A stretch of DNA of 64,000 nucleotides from Neofusicoccum parvum (GCA_020912385.1 CP087212.1:1054001-1118000); one strand, 5' to 3'. Shown: positions 22,701 to 34,750, counted from the stretch's first letter. The notes: generated by a model not told the origin, from the letters alone. Made by a program: numbers and translations.

Positions 22701-23154
22701 CAAGCAGCTCGAGCACATCCACCACGAGCACATCTCAACCCTCGACCTGCGCGACTGCTACCTCTACTCGGGTCTACTGACGGAGAACGACCTGCTTTAC
22801 CAGAACCGCACATTCGACAACAACAAACCCGGCCACACGGCTCTTCCCCGGATATACCTCGAGGACGGATGGACCAGCACCGACGAGGACTACATGACGT
22901 GTTTTGCCATCTGGCACGGCCGCAAGAAGAGCCTGTTCAGGAGGGGCGGCAATGCTGAAGAGAAGGCGCTGCAGGAGAAGGAGGGTGGTAGGAGGAGTAG
23001 GTTCAAGTTGGTGAGCCAGCTGGGCGTGCCGGGGAACACGATGGTTTTCAAGGCGAGGAGCCGTGCGGAGAGGGATCATTGGGTGTTAGCGATCCAAACA
23101 GAATCGGAGCGGTTGGCGCAGGCGGAGGAGGTGAGGATTGTGGGCGATGAATAG
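19752..23154 (+). CDS. Spo71-like PH-domain protein
   Basis: A large cytosolic or membrane-peripheral protein resembling yeast Spo71, a PH-domain protein acting in prospore membrane extension. Exons are 19752-20822, 20947-21813, 21872-22219, 22275-22526 and 22585-23154, all in frame, giving 1035 aa. The N-terminal motif RRCFIGPVPEGWLKSHRRDW matches the Spo7_2_N-type conserved block. A disordered acidic/serine linker follows. A first PH-like module begins at EKWREYMVVCRDSTNDEDP and continues through WTPWRKGTQLFIMRTRSGSS. A second module spans EGFLIRLTSQRGVDKRLGRM. A C-terminal PH module starts ISGVLFRKPRRHATFTRCSV and ends with RAERDHWVLAIQTESERL, carrying the expected Trp. In filamentous fungi such genes also occur outside yeast-type sporulation, so the role is inferred. 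Confidence 0.82.
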
Positions 23155-23558
23155 AGGGTTTTGGGATGGCAATGAGAACTCTGCTCCGGCGGAGGTAATG
23201 ATCTTGGGGATTGGGTCTTTATACCAGGTGGGGTGGGCGGTTTGGCAATGGTTTTTCATGGTTGGGCTTTTTTTGATCGGCAGCGTTCTGTTTTTCCTCC
23301 GCACCTTGTTCCTCTGCTCTAAGCTCTCTAGCATCAGCACACGTGCATGGGTCGCTTCTTCTCCTACTGTATTATTAGTGTTCTTTATTCTGAACATTAG
23401 AACCTTCGGAGGGCAATACGTGCACTCCTCGACCTTAATACCACAAACACCAGTCTCTCTTTCGGGCAACACATCTTCAAATTGGTGATGAGATATAAAC
23501 ACGAAGACAGATCCACACAACCCATCAACCCATCCCCCAAGTTTCTCCCTCTCCCTCA
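23155..23558. other. Convergent intergenic region
   Basis: About 400 nt between two convergent genes; T-rich and holding presumed 3' untranslated ends. No gene seen. Confidence 0.55.
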
Positions 23559-25139
23559 TCATCCAAAAATAACCTTATCAAACGTCTCGACAAACCCTCT
23601 GATCTCATCCTCGGTGTTGTAATGCACCATGCTCACCCTCACCACACCCTCCGGCCCTAGCTGCAGCACCTCGTCGCACAGCCTCTTGGAGTAGAAGTGG
23701 CCCCAGCGGAAGCCGTAGTCCGACACCTTCTCGACGGCCTCGACGACCTCCCGCGCGGTCCTGCCCTTGACGCCGAAGCTGACGGTGGGCACCCGTTTGG
23801 CGGGGTCGGCGCCGGGCTCGCCGAAGACGGTGATGGCGTCGCCCTTGGCGGCGAGGTAGTCGAGCAGGATCTTCTGGAGGGCGTGCTCGTGGGCGGCGAT
23901 GGCGGCGTTGACGCGCGCCGCGGCGGTCGGGTCCGGCCCGCCGAGGTAGGAGAGGATGAGCGGGAGCGTCTGCGTCAGCTCGTAGTTGGACGCCGCCAGG
24001 CCGAGCTTGTCGGTCAGCGTCGCCGTCGGGTTGAAGTAGTGGCTGAGCGGCGTGAGCGAGGCCTGCGCGGCGCGCCGGCCGTACAGCATCGAGACGTGCG
24101 GCCCGTAAACTTTGTACCAGGAGAAGCTGTAGAAGTCGACGTCGAGGGCGCGGACGTCGATGCGGCGGTGCTGAGGGGGGTGGGGGTGTTAGTGGTGTGG
24201 GAGGGGTGAGGTGGGAGGGTGGGGAGCTTACAGGGGCGTATGCGACGCCGTCGACGCAGAAGAGGGCGCCGGGGATGGTGTGGACGGTGTCAGCGAGGGA
24301 CTTGATGTCGTGGATGGTGCCGAGGATGTTGGAGGCGTGCGTGCAGGTCACGAGCTTGGTGCGGGAGGAGAGGAGGGGCTTGAGGGACTCGGGGGTGAGC
24401 TTGGGGTTGCTGGTTGGTGGGACGGTCCACCATTTGAGCGTTAGGTTCTTCTGCGCAGCGATGGCAACCCAGGATGCGATGTTGGCTTCATGGTCGAGGT
24501 TAGAGACGACCAGCTCGTCGCCGGGGGAGAAGTTAAGGGCGATGGAGAGATTGCGGAAGAGCTGAGTGGTGGAGGCGCCGATTACTGCAGAGTATCAGTG
24601 TGGAGTTCTCCAAAGTTCTGCAAATCTGAAACTGAGGGCTGAGGAGGGAGATGAGTATGAGAATCGCTCATGGATAATGGAAGTAGCCAACTTTTGAGGC
24701 GTAATAGCAGCCGTTGCGATACCTCCCGTAGAAATCACAAGAAAATTGTCAAGGATGAGCATTGAGACGGAAAAGAAGCAGAAGGAACAAATTGAATAAC
24801 TGTGGGATGGAAACGAGGAATGAAAGCTAAACGAACCAACTTCATCGTTTTCGGCGTTGATGTATTGAGCTCCAGCCACGAGGCCATCACTGAAGTGCTT
24901 CGTGGACGCGGTTCCAACAGGGTAGGAAGCGCCCAGCTGAACGTTGTTTGTGGACAGATAGTCGGAGACACTATGTTCCTGTCAGTCACATTGCACCTGT
25001 GCTGTCTAAATGCTGCGGCTTACGATTTGATGACATCGCCCAAGACCTGGCTTCCGCCGGCGTTGTCGAAGAAGACCTGCTTTTGATTCAAGGCAGGGAA
25101 CTTGGAGCGAGCGTTGGCGATGTCAAAGGTGGAAGCCAT
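23559..25139 (-). CDS. Class V aminotransferase, cysteine desulfurase-like
   Basis: A PLP-dependent fold-type I enzyme. Exons (minus strand) are 25139-25024, 24970-24837, 24584-24232 and 24170-23559, giving 404 aa. The N-terminus FPALNQKQVFFDNAGGSQVL is the usual opening of the family. EVVIGASTTQLFRNLS forms across intron 2. VSNLDHEANIASW and LVTCTHASNILGTI supply cofactor contacts, and FSWYKVYGPHVSMLYG contains the Schiff-base Lys at residue 221. The C-terminus VRVSMVHYNTEDEI fits the bacterial VC1184-type subfamily of cysteine desulfurase-like proteins rather than mitochondrial Nfs1; no mitochondrial presequence is seen. Intron 2 is 252 nt with an unusual GTTCGT donor, so this junction is the least certain part. 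Substrate is unknown. Confidence 0.88.
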
Positions 25140-25884
25140 GATGCACTACCGGGGCTGGAGAATGGGTGTGAGGCTGGAGGCTCACGGCCAGGCAGTGGAA
25201 GAAGATATGGACGACGGCTCGGCATCGTTTAGGTGACGACCGAGACGTGTCCCACCTTCCATATCCACCCAAGTGCGGGGCAGCCCGAGAAAAGTGGGAT
25301 CACCGCGGACATCGTCATCTTGGCAGGGCGTAGCCAGCTTGTCATCTCGGCTGGCATGCGTGACGATGGGGTGCATTGTTAGGCTGCCTTTCGAGTCAGG
25401 AAACCGGAACGTGTCTGCCGGAGTTCTGTACGGCGTGGAAATGCCGTCCACACGCAGGTGGGCTGCTCGAAGACGGGCTGAACCGGCATGCTACGACTCC
25501 AGACCAGATCAATGGCAGCCGTGTGCAACAGAAGAAGCCCAGCCAGGTGAATGCAGTATGCGGGTCCAGATCACCAGGCCCTAATCGACCAATATCGTGG
25601 ACCAAGCAGAACACTTCTCCGCACCTGTGAGCATGACAATGGCACCACAACATTTGAACAAGCTGAAGACTCTGGCATTTTGGCGAGCTAATCAGGTGCC
25701 GCGGGACGTGAAAACGAAACACAGCGCTGCTGGCTGATGGAGCACACCAGAGAAAGTCGAACGGTGGTCACCGTGTGGGAGAGGCGCGGGCCAGGTACCC
25801 GGAGGAAGGGTGGCCCATGCGTCAACGCGCATCCAGACAAGGGGACGCGTCTCCCGGCGACAGCGCCATCGCACCCATGGCACC
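25140..25884. other. Divergent intergenic region
   Basis: About 745 nt serving as promoter for the aminotransferase (minus) and the gamma-tubulin complex gene (plus). No clear core motif. Confidence 0.5.
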
Positions 25885-28800
25885 ATGGACATTGACATCG
25901 AAGAGCACACCGATGCCTTCGCCGTCCGTGACCTATGGCGCCCTTCGCGCTTCGCCATCCCGGACCTGCAAGCCGGCGGCACCCTCTTCCCTGAGCTGCA
26001 GCTGGACAGTGAGTCTGCCCGACGCGTTTTGCCGCTGCAACGGACTGCGACTGACCCACCGCGTCATAGTCACCCAGATAAAAGTCGACAATCCCTATGC
26101 GCCCTCCAAAAGTCTCGAACACGACCTCCGCCTGCCCGACCTCGACACATTCCAGTATGGCCCGCTGGACGAGCTTGACTCGCTCCAAGAGCCCACCGCA
26201 TCCACCCTTCCTACCCAGCAGCCTCCCGCTGGCGAAGCCCAGCACGACGACCTCTGGGAAGACTCCGCAGACCTAGGGCCCATTAATGACAATGTCAAGT
26301 TCCACACCTGGGAGGTCTTCGAGACGCCCGGCTTTGAGGAGCCCAGGCACCCCTACATCGCCGAGGCAGGTCCAGAGGTTTTCGACGCCGCGCTCGTCAG
26401 GATGCAAGAGCTCGACTCTTCGAAACAAGCAGGCAGGGTTGTCAGGCCGGATATTCTGTTGGGGTCGCTGTTCAACCTGGGCCTTGGCCGTTCGTCTGTG
26501 CTGTTCAGATACGAGCACATGAGAAACACCTTCGCCCAGGCCATCCACGACGCAAGAATGTCTGGTTTCACTCTCCAGTCTGCCCAGAACCTGATCAGCG
26601 ACTTCATTCGTGGAGGCTCCGCTTTCAGGGCGCTCCGCAATTTCGCTGACAAGACATATGGCTCCGACAACACGTTCGCGTCCCAGGTGGCTTTGGCAAC
26701 CGCCGTTGGAACAATTGTTTCTTCCATGGAGAACCAGCTCGGCAATCAAAGAGACTCGATTTCCAGCTTGCTGCAGCTCCAGAATCTGTTCCACAGGTCT
26801 CACCAAATCCTATTGAAGATCATGGACGTGGTTGAGGACGTGAAGTCTCTGCACACGAACGAAGACCTGATCACTACGCTCTACATGCACGTCCAAGATA
26901 TGGAACAAGAGGACATCTGGCTACGGTCTGTCTTCTTGGAGATCCTCAAGAGTGTCAGCAATCCTTGGCTTGAATTTGCTGCCGAGTGGACTGGTCTTCG
27001 TCGGGGATTCAAGACCGGATTCACCAAAGAACATACGAAACACACATTCGTTGGCGTCGATGAACCTCCTGAGGACCAGAATGATAATAAGCCACCTCCC
27101 GAGCACTTCTACAGACCTGAAAACATGCCAGGATTTGTCTCCGAAGAGGACGGCCACACCGTTTTCGAGACAGGCAAGAGTCTCCGTTTTCTCGAAGCCC
27201 ATCATCCAAACCACCCGCTATGTGCACCTCATAAAGTAGGTGTACAGGCCCCGCCCTTAAATTGGAAGTTCGGCTGGGAAGATTTGGAAAACATCGCCGC
27301 CAAAGCGAGGGATTACGAGAGGAATTTGGCCGACGCTATTCGAAGATATAAGCACGCGTCGCTAGACCTTAGCTCAACCACAAGGCGGTCCTCAGGCGCT
27401 GGCAAGGCAGATGACTCAATGGTGGAGCCAGCAGACTATGAGCGTAATATTCACGAAACCGTCAATCTCTTCGACCAAGTTCCTTCAAATGAGGAAAGCA
27501 GTTTGGCTACAACGCTACACTCGCTGGTCCTTTCTTCCATTTCGACTAAATCTCACGAGGACGGAGATGCCTACACCTTCTCCCCGCCAATAGCACTCAC
27601 TCCAGTGCTATCCTTAACCCCGCTCTTCCTAGCCCAAGCTCGCCTTGTCAATGCTACTACACTTCGGCTTTTCTTTCGATCTCACAACTTGCGGCTTCAC
27701 CTCTCCTTGCAACGGCAGTATCAACTTTTGGGCGACGGAATGTTCATGTATCGATTGACATCGTCACTTTTTAGTCCGGAGCTCGAGACGGCAGAACGTC
27801 GCCGTGGCACCGTGCGAACAGGAGCCCCTATGGGTTTGAAACTCGGCTCACGGTCGACCTGGCCGCCAGCGAGCTCAGAGCTGAGACTTGCACTGATGGG
27901 TGTTCTAAGCGAGAGCTACCACACATCCCAACTGTACCATTCTACCAAGAACCAAGCTGCGTTCAAGCAGCAAGAAAAGAGGCTGAGAGAGACACCTGAC
28001 CTTCCTGGCAATCTCAGCTTCTCTATTCGCCTTCTCTCCAACGAGGAGATCGAGAAGTGCATGGATCCAAACTCCTTGTATGCTCTGGACTTCCTGCGTC
28101 TCCAATACACACCCCCACCGCCACTCAATCTTGTCATGACTACTTCAGCCCTCGACAAGTACGACCAATGCTTCCGCTTACTGCTCCGTATCGTACGCAT
28201 GCTCTTTGTTGTTAATCACCAGCTCCCTCGCCATGGACTGCCCGGTGTCTGGGAGTCTAAGAGTTTCCGCAACGAAGCACATCACTTTGTCAGCGCCGTC
28301 TCGTCATACTTCTTCGACTCAGGCATCGGGGAGACTTGGACCGCCTTTGAAGCCGCGCTCAACGGGCTTGAGCGCCGCATGCGTGCCGAAGACGCAAGTA
28401 GCGCCAGCACGAACAGCTCTTTCGGCAGCCTCGTCACCGAGGGCCTCGAGAGCGTGCGCGCTGCCCACGAGGAGTGCCTGGACCGCATCCTGTTCGCGCT
28501 GCTGCTGCGCCGCCGTCAAGCTCAGGTCATGAAGCTGCTGGAGGAGATCTTCGAGACGATCCTCGCGTTCGCGAAGCGCGCAAATGACCACCAGCTGAGC
28601 GGCGGCGGCGCAGCCACCGTGCAACGCGTCAGCCCGGACGAGGCCAGGGAGATCAGGGAGATGTACATGCTGTTCAGGAGCAAGGTCAACGTCTTCATGA
28701 CCGTGTGTCGCGGCTTGTTGGGCAAGCGCGGTGGCTACGGCTCCAGAAAGGCGGGAGGTGGGAGCAGCTTGTTCGCTGCCGCTGCTGCGGAGAAGGGCGG

Positions 28801-28924
28801 ATTCGTGCGCTCGTCGGACGAGGAGAACACGATCGATAGGCTACTGTTGAAGCTCGAGATGAACGGATATTACAGCGCGCCCGTGGCTACGGATTTGGGG
28901 CTTGAAGGAGTGGGTGGCAGTTAA
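25885..28924 (+). CDS. Gamma-tubulin complex component, GCP5/GCP6-like
   Basis: A Spc97/Spc98-family protein of the gamma-tubulin ring complex at microtubule-organising centres. Exons 25885-26008 and 26070-28924 give 992 aa. The start at 25885 (MDIDIEEHTDAFAVRDLWRP) joins through a GTGAGT donor to ITQIKVDNPYAPSKSLEHDL. The N-terminal GRIP1-like part includes DILLGSLFNLGLGRSSVLF and IWLRSVFLEILKSVSNPWLE. The C-terminal GRIP2-like part includes LDKYDQCFRLLLRIVRMLF, then NEAHHFVSAVSSYFFDSGIG, then HEECLDRILFALLLRRRQAQ, which matches the family end. Length and the FAVRDLW opening favour GCP6 (fission yeast Alp16) or GCP5 over GCP2-4. Subfamily is not certain. Confidence 0.88.
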
Positions 28925-30704
28925 CGTCCATGACTCCTTTAGATGAGGGGGTTCGTGCGATGTCGGCGATGCTGGAACGACTTGTGCGCGCTGCGTACTC
29001 ATCATGTGTACGAGTAGAAACGAGATGAAATGACTGTTTTCCCTTGCCTGATTCGGCTGGTGTGTGGTCCGATTCGGATTGCGACATGCGTGGTCTAGAC
29101 GCCGTGTCAACCACTCGAAAGCCTCATGGTCACGATTGCGTTCGTCATCGCACGTTTCCCTTCTCTCCACAAATCCGTGCTCAGCCATCTCAGCTACGTC
29201 CCAACTCCGAGGCATCACGCATGTCCGAGGCCGCGGAACCTTCCACGCCCTCTCGCGCGGCCAGCTCATCGGCCTCTTCTGTCACAGGCAGTTACAGTTC
29301 GCCAGAAAAATCCAAGCATGCCTGGACTCCGCATTGGACCACCACCACCACCACTGGGCCGCGAGCCTTACGCAACACCGCCAGATCCTTCCGGCGCATG
29401 CCCTCGGTCCCCACAGCCCGGCCGGCCAATCCGGCGGCCACACCCGCCCCCGACCGCGCCGATGCGAAACGAGGAAAAACGGACAACTGCGACGACGTGA
29501 TCGAACGCCTGCGCGTCTGGGCTGGCACGCGCTGCGTTTGTTTCGAAGCTGAAGCCGGATCGGCGGTCGGGGGAGGCGGGGTCGGTGGGTACGCGTGTGG
29601 TAGGGTGTGTGTGAGTGGGTGGGCACCTGCGCTGCGCCCGGCTGACCGCGGATGACGACTCGTCCGTCGGCTGCTGCGAGGGAGGGGAGGGGAAGGGGAG
29701 GTCTCGACGATGGGAGGGGGGGTCAAGGCCGGCGGGTTCAAGGTGCGTGCGGTGGTTCAGGTACACCGCACCACGCCACGCCACGCCATTGCTGTTGATG
29801 ACGCTGTGGACGCCACAGGTGCACGTGGAGGAATGAGGCTGAGCTTGCGGGGGGAGAGGGGGTTTCTGTGGCAGATGTTGTTTGGAAAGGGTCTATAGCG
29901 GGCCTTTCTTATGGTGGGATTCCTGGGTGGGACATGGGGTTGGGAGGAAAGCTGCATGTGGACACGCGGTGCCCGGAGGGATCAAGGTACTTATCGGAGC
30001 GCATGCACTTATGCAGGAGGAGCACAGCAGGAAGGAAGGAGGAGCAGAGATGGGATCAGGGGTGGTGCTGCAACTAAGGACAAAAATAGCTGGCCGCTAA
30101 TCAGAGCATCGATGTGCTTATCTTCGTGATATTAAGTATATGACTACCTGGACCATGCGGAGGCATGAGGTTCTGTTACGTGCCTGAGCAGTATTGTGTT
30201 TACGTGCCATTTGCTACTTGCTGCTATTGCAAGAGTGCATGAAATAAATGCCGTAGCCATCGTCGTCCCCATCTGTGTGGCTGAAGAACTTTCATGGATG
30301 GTGCTCTTTGAAACGAGGCTTACGCGGCCTCCCAATGCCCACCGAAAAACGCCACCAGACTCGTTAACTCCGTGAAAAAAGCCGTAACAGGCAAAAGCCG
30401 TCTCCCTAACATACAAACATACTTACCAAATCTGAATATCGCGTGTTGCGGATGAAGCGCTTTGAAGAAAAAATGTGCATGAAATCAAGTCGTCAATTGA
30501 ACAGTTGCCTTTGGAGGGTCATTTCCGGCCTGCTTGGTCGTCGCTCTTCTCTTTCCTTGCCGTGCCGTTGACGTGCGTTTTCCCCGCCTTAGACCTGAAG
30601 TCGCAAAATTCATGAATTTTAAGTTTCCCACCGTTGTCCATTAGGAGCCATTGAACGCCTTATGTGACCGCAGGGTGCCTATCCTGGACTCGTGTGAAGA
30701 AGAC
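28925..30704. other. Long intergenic region
   Basis: About 1.8 kb holding one weak open frame (29221-29655, listed) and short CCACG repeats near 29770-29787. Nothing else recognised. Confidence 0.45.
29221..29655 (+). CDS. Possible small Ser/Thr/Pro-rich protein
   Basis: An open frame of 144 codons from ATG 29221. The start MSEAAEPSTPSRAASSSASS resembles a disordered N-terminus of a fungal protein, and DDVIERLRVWAGTRCVCFEA looks locally structured, but the end turns into glycine-rich low complexity. It might be a first exon of a longer gene or a chance frame in GC-rich DNA. No family is recognised. Confidence 0.3.
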   Translation: MSEAAEPSTPSRAASSSASSVTGSYSSPEKSKHAWTPHWTTTTTTGPRALRNTARSFRRMPSVPTARPANPAATPAPDRADAKRGKTDNCDDVIERLRVWAGTRCVCFEAEAGSAVGGGGVGGYACGRVCVSGWAPALRPADRG

Positions 30705-32954
30705 CTAGTTCTTTCGGTCACGGTCCAGACCGGTAGACTCGGTGATTTCAGCTTCCGGCGGGTCTCTCATTGTCTCAAAGCTCGGGCGCGGGGAAACATC
30801 CGGAATGCTGCTGTCGGGTGTGAAGACAGTAGTGACAGATGGTGTGTACTCGCGGAAGCCGTCAACGACGACGTCGCTACTATCGGCGTCCTCCTCGTAT
30901 GCAGGCGGGGCGTCGTCAGTATCGACACTACCGAGGTCAGACTTGTACGATGGGAGACTGCTAGTCCGGGACATGGCATGCGGCGGAGGCGGAGCATACA
31001 TGCCATGAGGCATGTGATGAGCTTGAGGCTGAGGAGGAAGCGGCTGCATGTGCGAGCTCGGATAAGGCTGCATGGGAGGATGGGCGTGGACGTGAGGATG
31101 GGCATGAGCATTGACGCAAGGGCAGGTCGACGGTCCGGGAGAAACTGAAGTAGCACGGCCTTGCTCAGCCTGAACAATGTCATGTGCGAGCTCGTGAGCA
31201 GTCCTCAGATTCCTGATCTCCTCTTGCATAGCCTCTTCGAGCCTGTCCTCTTGGTCCAGAATCAAGGCTCTCTTCTCCTCGTAATCGGCCTGACGGTCCC
31301 AGTCATCGTTGCTTCCGTTCCACCATTTCTTCCAGGCGTGGCGGCGGGCAAGGCGGCGGTACTGCCTAGCGGTGCGGCGCTCTTCACGAGCGGCACGGCG
31401 TTCAGTACGTTGGCGAAGAGTGCAACAGTTGCGGCAGATGAAACTGAAGATGCAGGCAAGACCAGTAAGGGAAGCGAAGGTCATGAGAATGGCATGGACA
31501 GGACGAGGTCCATGAGGCCCAGGCCCATGAGGTCCAGGTCCATGAGGTCCATGAGGTCCATGGCCGTGGTGGTGAGGCGGCGGGGGAGGAGGAGGTCCAC
31601 CAAAGGGAGGAGGTGGTGGTGGTGGGGGAGGACCTTGTCCATCAAAGGGAGGAGGAGGTGGCGGAGGAGGACCTTGTCCGTGCGGTCCGCCAAATGGAGG
31701 CCCGGGTGGTCCGGGCGGCGGCGGTGGGCCGAAGCCTTCCGGTCCGTCAAAAGGAGGCGGCGGGCCAGGTGGGTGGTGTTCGAACTTCATGGGATAGTGT
31801 CCATGGGGAGGGGGCCCGTGAACATCGCCAGTGTCAATCTCGGCGAAAGACTGATCCGGATGATGTGGGGGGAAGTGAGGGCGGTCCATCTCGTCGTCGT
31901 GTGGATGGTGTGGGCCGGGGCTGAGGTGGATGTAGATGATCCGAACGGCACCGTGCGCCTTGTGGAGGAAGGCACGGAAAACGCAGGAGAGGTTGTCGCA
32001 GGTCTGCAGCTCGTCCCTTAGCGAGTGAGCATGGTCTCTCATGTGCGCATGGATGATCTTCTTCTGATGACGGATGCGCTCCTGAATCCCCTTCTCGTCG
32101 GCCTCGAGCTTGCGAAGAAGCTCGATCTCGTCCTCGATAGAAGAGCTCTGGTGGAAGAAACCCTCGGGAAGATCGTCGAAGTCGACGGACACTAGCCTGA
32201 GCTCGGCAGGCGGGTCACGCCAGTCCTCGCCCTCACCAGCGTCGGGAAGAGAGGTGGGGTTGGTGGCTAGCCTGAGCAGCTCAACCTTGCGAGCAGCCTG
32301 CTTGAAAGAGACGGAGAAACCGGCAGCGTCGTGGATAGACCTGTCGTCGACCTTCCTGATGTTGACGGTCAAGAGTTGGGCGACATCATTTCCGTACTCG
32401 CTCTCGGTGGATTCCAGGACAGAGTCGAAAAGACAGGCGGTTTCCCAGGAAAGCTCGAGGTCGTGCTCGGGGTCATGTTCGTCAGTGGCCTTGTTGGAAC
32501 TCGAGATGGACCCGTTGCCGGCAGCGCGGATTCCATTCCACTCCTGGATCAGCGGGTGGCCATTCAGCGTGACGTTGGACTCGCCGCACGGCTGGTCGGC
32601 GGGGAAGACTTGGAAGTCGAAAACCTGAGGCAAGTGTCAGCTTGGGCGGCGGCGAGCTTAAGAGCGCGGGAAGCGTACGAGCGATTCGTCATCGTCGGCG
32701 CCAAGGCAGCCTTGGCAAGGGACACTGAAGGTTGCCTGGGCGTTTTGAGCATCTGGCGATCATGAGCGACGAGCGACGAGCAGCGAGCGCGAGCAGCGCA
32801 GAGGGCAGAGGAGCATACCGAGCTCGAGCACCAGCGGCCTCACGTCATCGAGGCTCTGCGCGCGGGCGTGGGCACGGTGGAGGGCGGGCGGGAGCACAGC
32901 AGCGGCGGCGAGGGCCGGCAGCAGGGCGAAGGCGTGCGGCAGCGAGGCGCGCAT
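30705..32954 (-). CDS. Pro/His-rich single-pass membrane protein with PPxY tail
   Basis: An unrecognised protein of 676 aa. Exons (minus strand) 32954-32844 and 32624-30705 are joined by a 219-nt intron (donor GTGAGG). Exon 1 encodes a signal peptide (LPHAFALLPALAAAAVLPPA). The lumenal or outside part (residues about 38-410) starts VFDFQVFPADQPCGESNVTL, has a possible coiled coil near 200-230, and ends in long runs of Pro, Gly and His. One membrane helix lies at about 413-434 (AILMTFASLTGLACIFSFIC). The inner part is basic next to the membrane (RRAAREERRTARQYRRLARR), then coiled coil (DRLEEAMQEEIRNLRTAHEL), His/Pro-rich, and has a PPAY motif at 610-613, a potential WW-domain ligase ligand. 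Topology is inferred from signal and charge. Confidence 0.75.
31501..31562 (-). repeat. Coding tandem repeat, His-Gly-Pro units
   Basis: Repeated 9-15 nt units (plus-strand word CATGAGGTCCA and variants) encode HGPHGPGPHGPGPHGP just before the membrane helix of the host gene. Such in-frame repeats are prone to length change between strains. Confidence 0.8.
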
Positions 32955-33714
32955 GGCAAAAGGGACTCGATCCCCGCGCGACTTCGCAGTCTCGCAGGCA
33001 CGGGGAAGGCAGTTCTGCGGCGGGAAACAACGACGGCAGCAAACACAGCGCGGTAGCACAGCGACAGGCCAAGTGGAGCTGAGGGAGCGGACAGCGAGCA
33101 GGCAGCAGGATTCACGGGGTAGGGCTGTGACTTTTAACGCCAGACGCCGCGTCAGCCTCGGGGGCGAGGCGCTGTTGCGAGAGCCCGCGGGCGCTCGGGC
33201 CACGCCGCCAGAAGCACGCCCGGCCAGACGATGCGCCCGCTGCGACCGGAGCGCCCAGCCGGGCGTGCAGAGGGATGCGCTGCGGCGCCAGGCGCGGAGA
33301 TGGGTGCTCGTTCAAGCTTCGGCGACGAAGCTTCGTCCCTGCAGCCGCATGTCAGAGGGCCAGCGCCAGCGCCGCCGCCCCGGCGCTGCGCGCTGCCAGG
33401 CCCACCGCACACGTGAGATCCGGTGCAGCTGCAGCGAGCGACAGGGCGCGCCGAGCCAGAGCCTGCCAGCGCCGCCAGCCGCTCCGGAGCCTCCGTCGGC
33501 CCGCGCGGCGCATCGTCGGGCCTCGCGCGCCAAGCACCGCGCTGCTGTGACGCGGGCGCGCTGCTGTCTTCTGCCAGCCAACCGCCAACAGCCTCCAGCC
33601 AGCCGCCCGCGCTCCCCTCCACGCTCCCGTTCTCCGCAGTCGGCGCTCATAGCCGCCGCGCACGCCATCCGCCTCTGAAACACCAGCCCGCGCGCTGCCA
33701 GCACACCTCTCGCA
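32955..33714. other. Divergent GC-rich intergenic region
   Basis: About 760 nt between the Pro-rich membrane protein (minus) and Lsm4 (plus). Open frames on both strands are Arg/Ala noise. No TATA seen. Confidence 0.5.
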
Positions 33715-34231
33715 ATGGTGAGCCAGCCCCTCCGCTGCCTACACCTCCGAGCTTGCTATTGAATGACGCGGACATGCAGGCGCTGACTTCACGTCTACAA
33801 GCTGCCACTAGGCCTCCTCAATGCCGCCCAAGGCCACCCCATGCTCGTTGAGCTGAAGAACGGAGAGACGCTGAACGGCCATCTGGTCAATTGCGACAAC
33901 TGGATGAACCTGACTCTGAAGGAGGTCGTGCAGACAAGTCCCGACGGCGACCGCTTCTGGAGGCTACCCGAAGTCTACATCCGCGGCAACAACGTAGGCT
34001 CGCCGACAGACGCCCCATCGTTAGCCCCGGCTGACCTTCCAACAGATCAAGTACCTGCGCGTGCCTGACGAAATCATCGACCTGGTTAAGGAGCAGCAGC
34101 AGCGCGACCAGGCTAACCGCGGCGGCCGTGGCGGTGGTCACCAGCGCGGCGATCACGGTGGACGCGGCGACAGGGGTCGTGGGATGGGCCGCGGTGGCCG
34201 CGGTGGTCGTGGAAGGGGTCGTGGCGCATGA
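33715..34231 (+). CDS. LSM4: U6 snRNA-associated Sm-like protein Lsm4
   Basis: A subunit of the Lsm2-8 ring (U6 snRNP, nucleus) and the Lsm1-7 ring (mRNA decapping, cytoplasm). Exons are 33715-33717 (the ATG alone), 33802-33993 and 34046-34231, giving 126 aa. The protein reads [20 protein letters not shown] at the start, the standard Lsm4 opening, which fixes the ATG-only first coding exon. Sm motif 1 includes [20 protein letters not shown] and Sm motif 2 includes EVYIRGNN then [12 protein letters not shown]. The C-terminus is an RGG-rich tail ([15 protein letters not shown]), common in Lsm4 and linked to P-body assembly. Identity is secure. Confidence 0.97.
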
Positions 34232-34750
34232 GACCTCTGAGGCAATTCGAAGGAAGGACATCTGGAAACAGGTCTCTATCAAAATAGCGCTAGGAGGCAT
34301 GGAGCCAGTAAAGCTTCAAGCTACGACCAGCGGTGAGGGCCACGGTGCTTCTAGTGCTTGGGAGGGTTGGCCTTGCGAGGTCTCGGCGATCACGAAAGAG
34401 ATGTAGCATGTGCGTAGTCGCGCACAGCCTAATCTTACGGGTTTGAGCTTTGGTTAGCGTTAAGGGGAAACATCAGGAAGGAAAAATCAAAGACGTCTCG
34501 GCGAACATTTATCGAGCCGTACACGTCGTTACAGTTCGCAATATACCGCAATGCGCAGTGTCGTATGGCCGTGGAAAGTAGACCCAATGTTTGTTAGATC
34601 TCCATTTTTCAGTGGGCAACATGTTTGGTGAAGTGACTGATAAAGAGCAACGTGCATGGAAGGCTCGTGGCTGCGAGCGGAGAGCTTCCGCGCGATGTTC
34701 CGCAAACTCCAAAACTTCGCATCGGACAGCACCGTTCAACAACCTACCCA
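34232..34750. other. Intergenic region
   Basis: 3' end of Lsm4 and leader of the PPR gene. No gene or clear motif. Confidence 0.5.

Noticed and set aside
32953..33678. 241-codon plus-strand frame upstream of Lsm4
   Set aside because: Arg/Ala/Pro-rich noise in a GC-rich divergent promoter; no conserved pattern.
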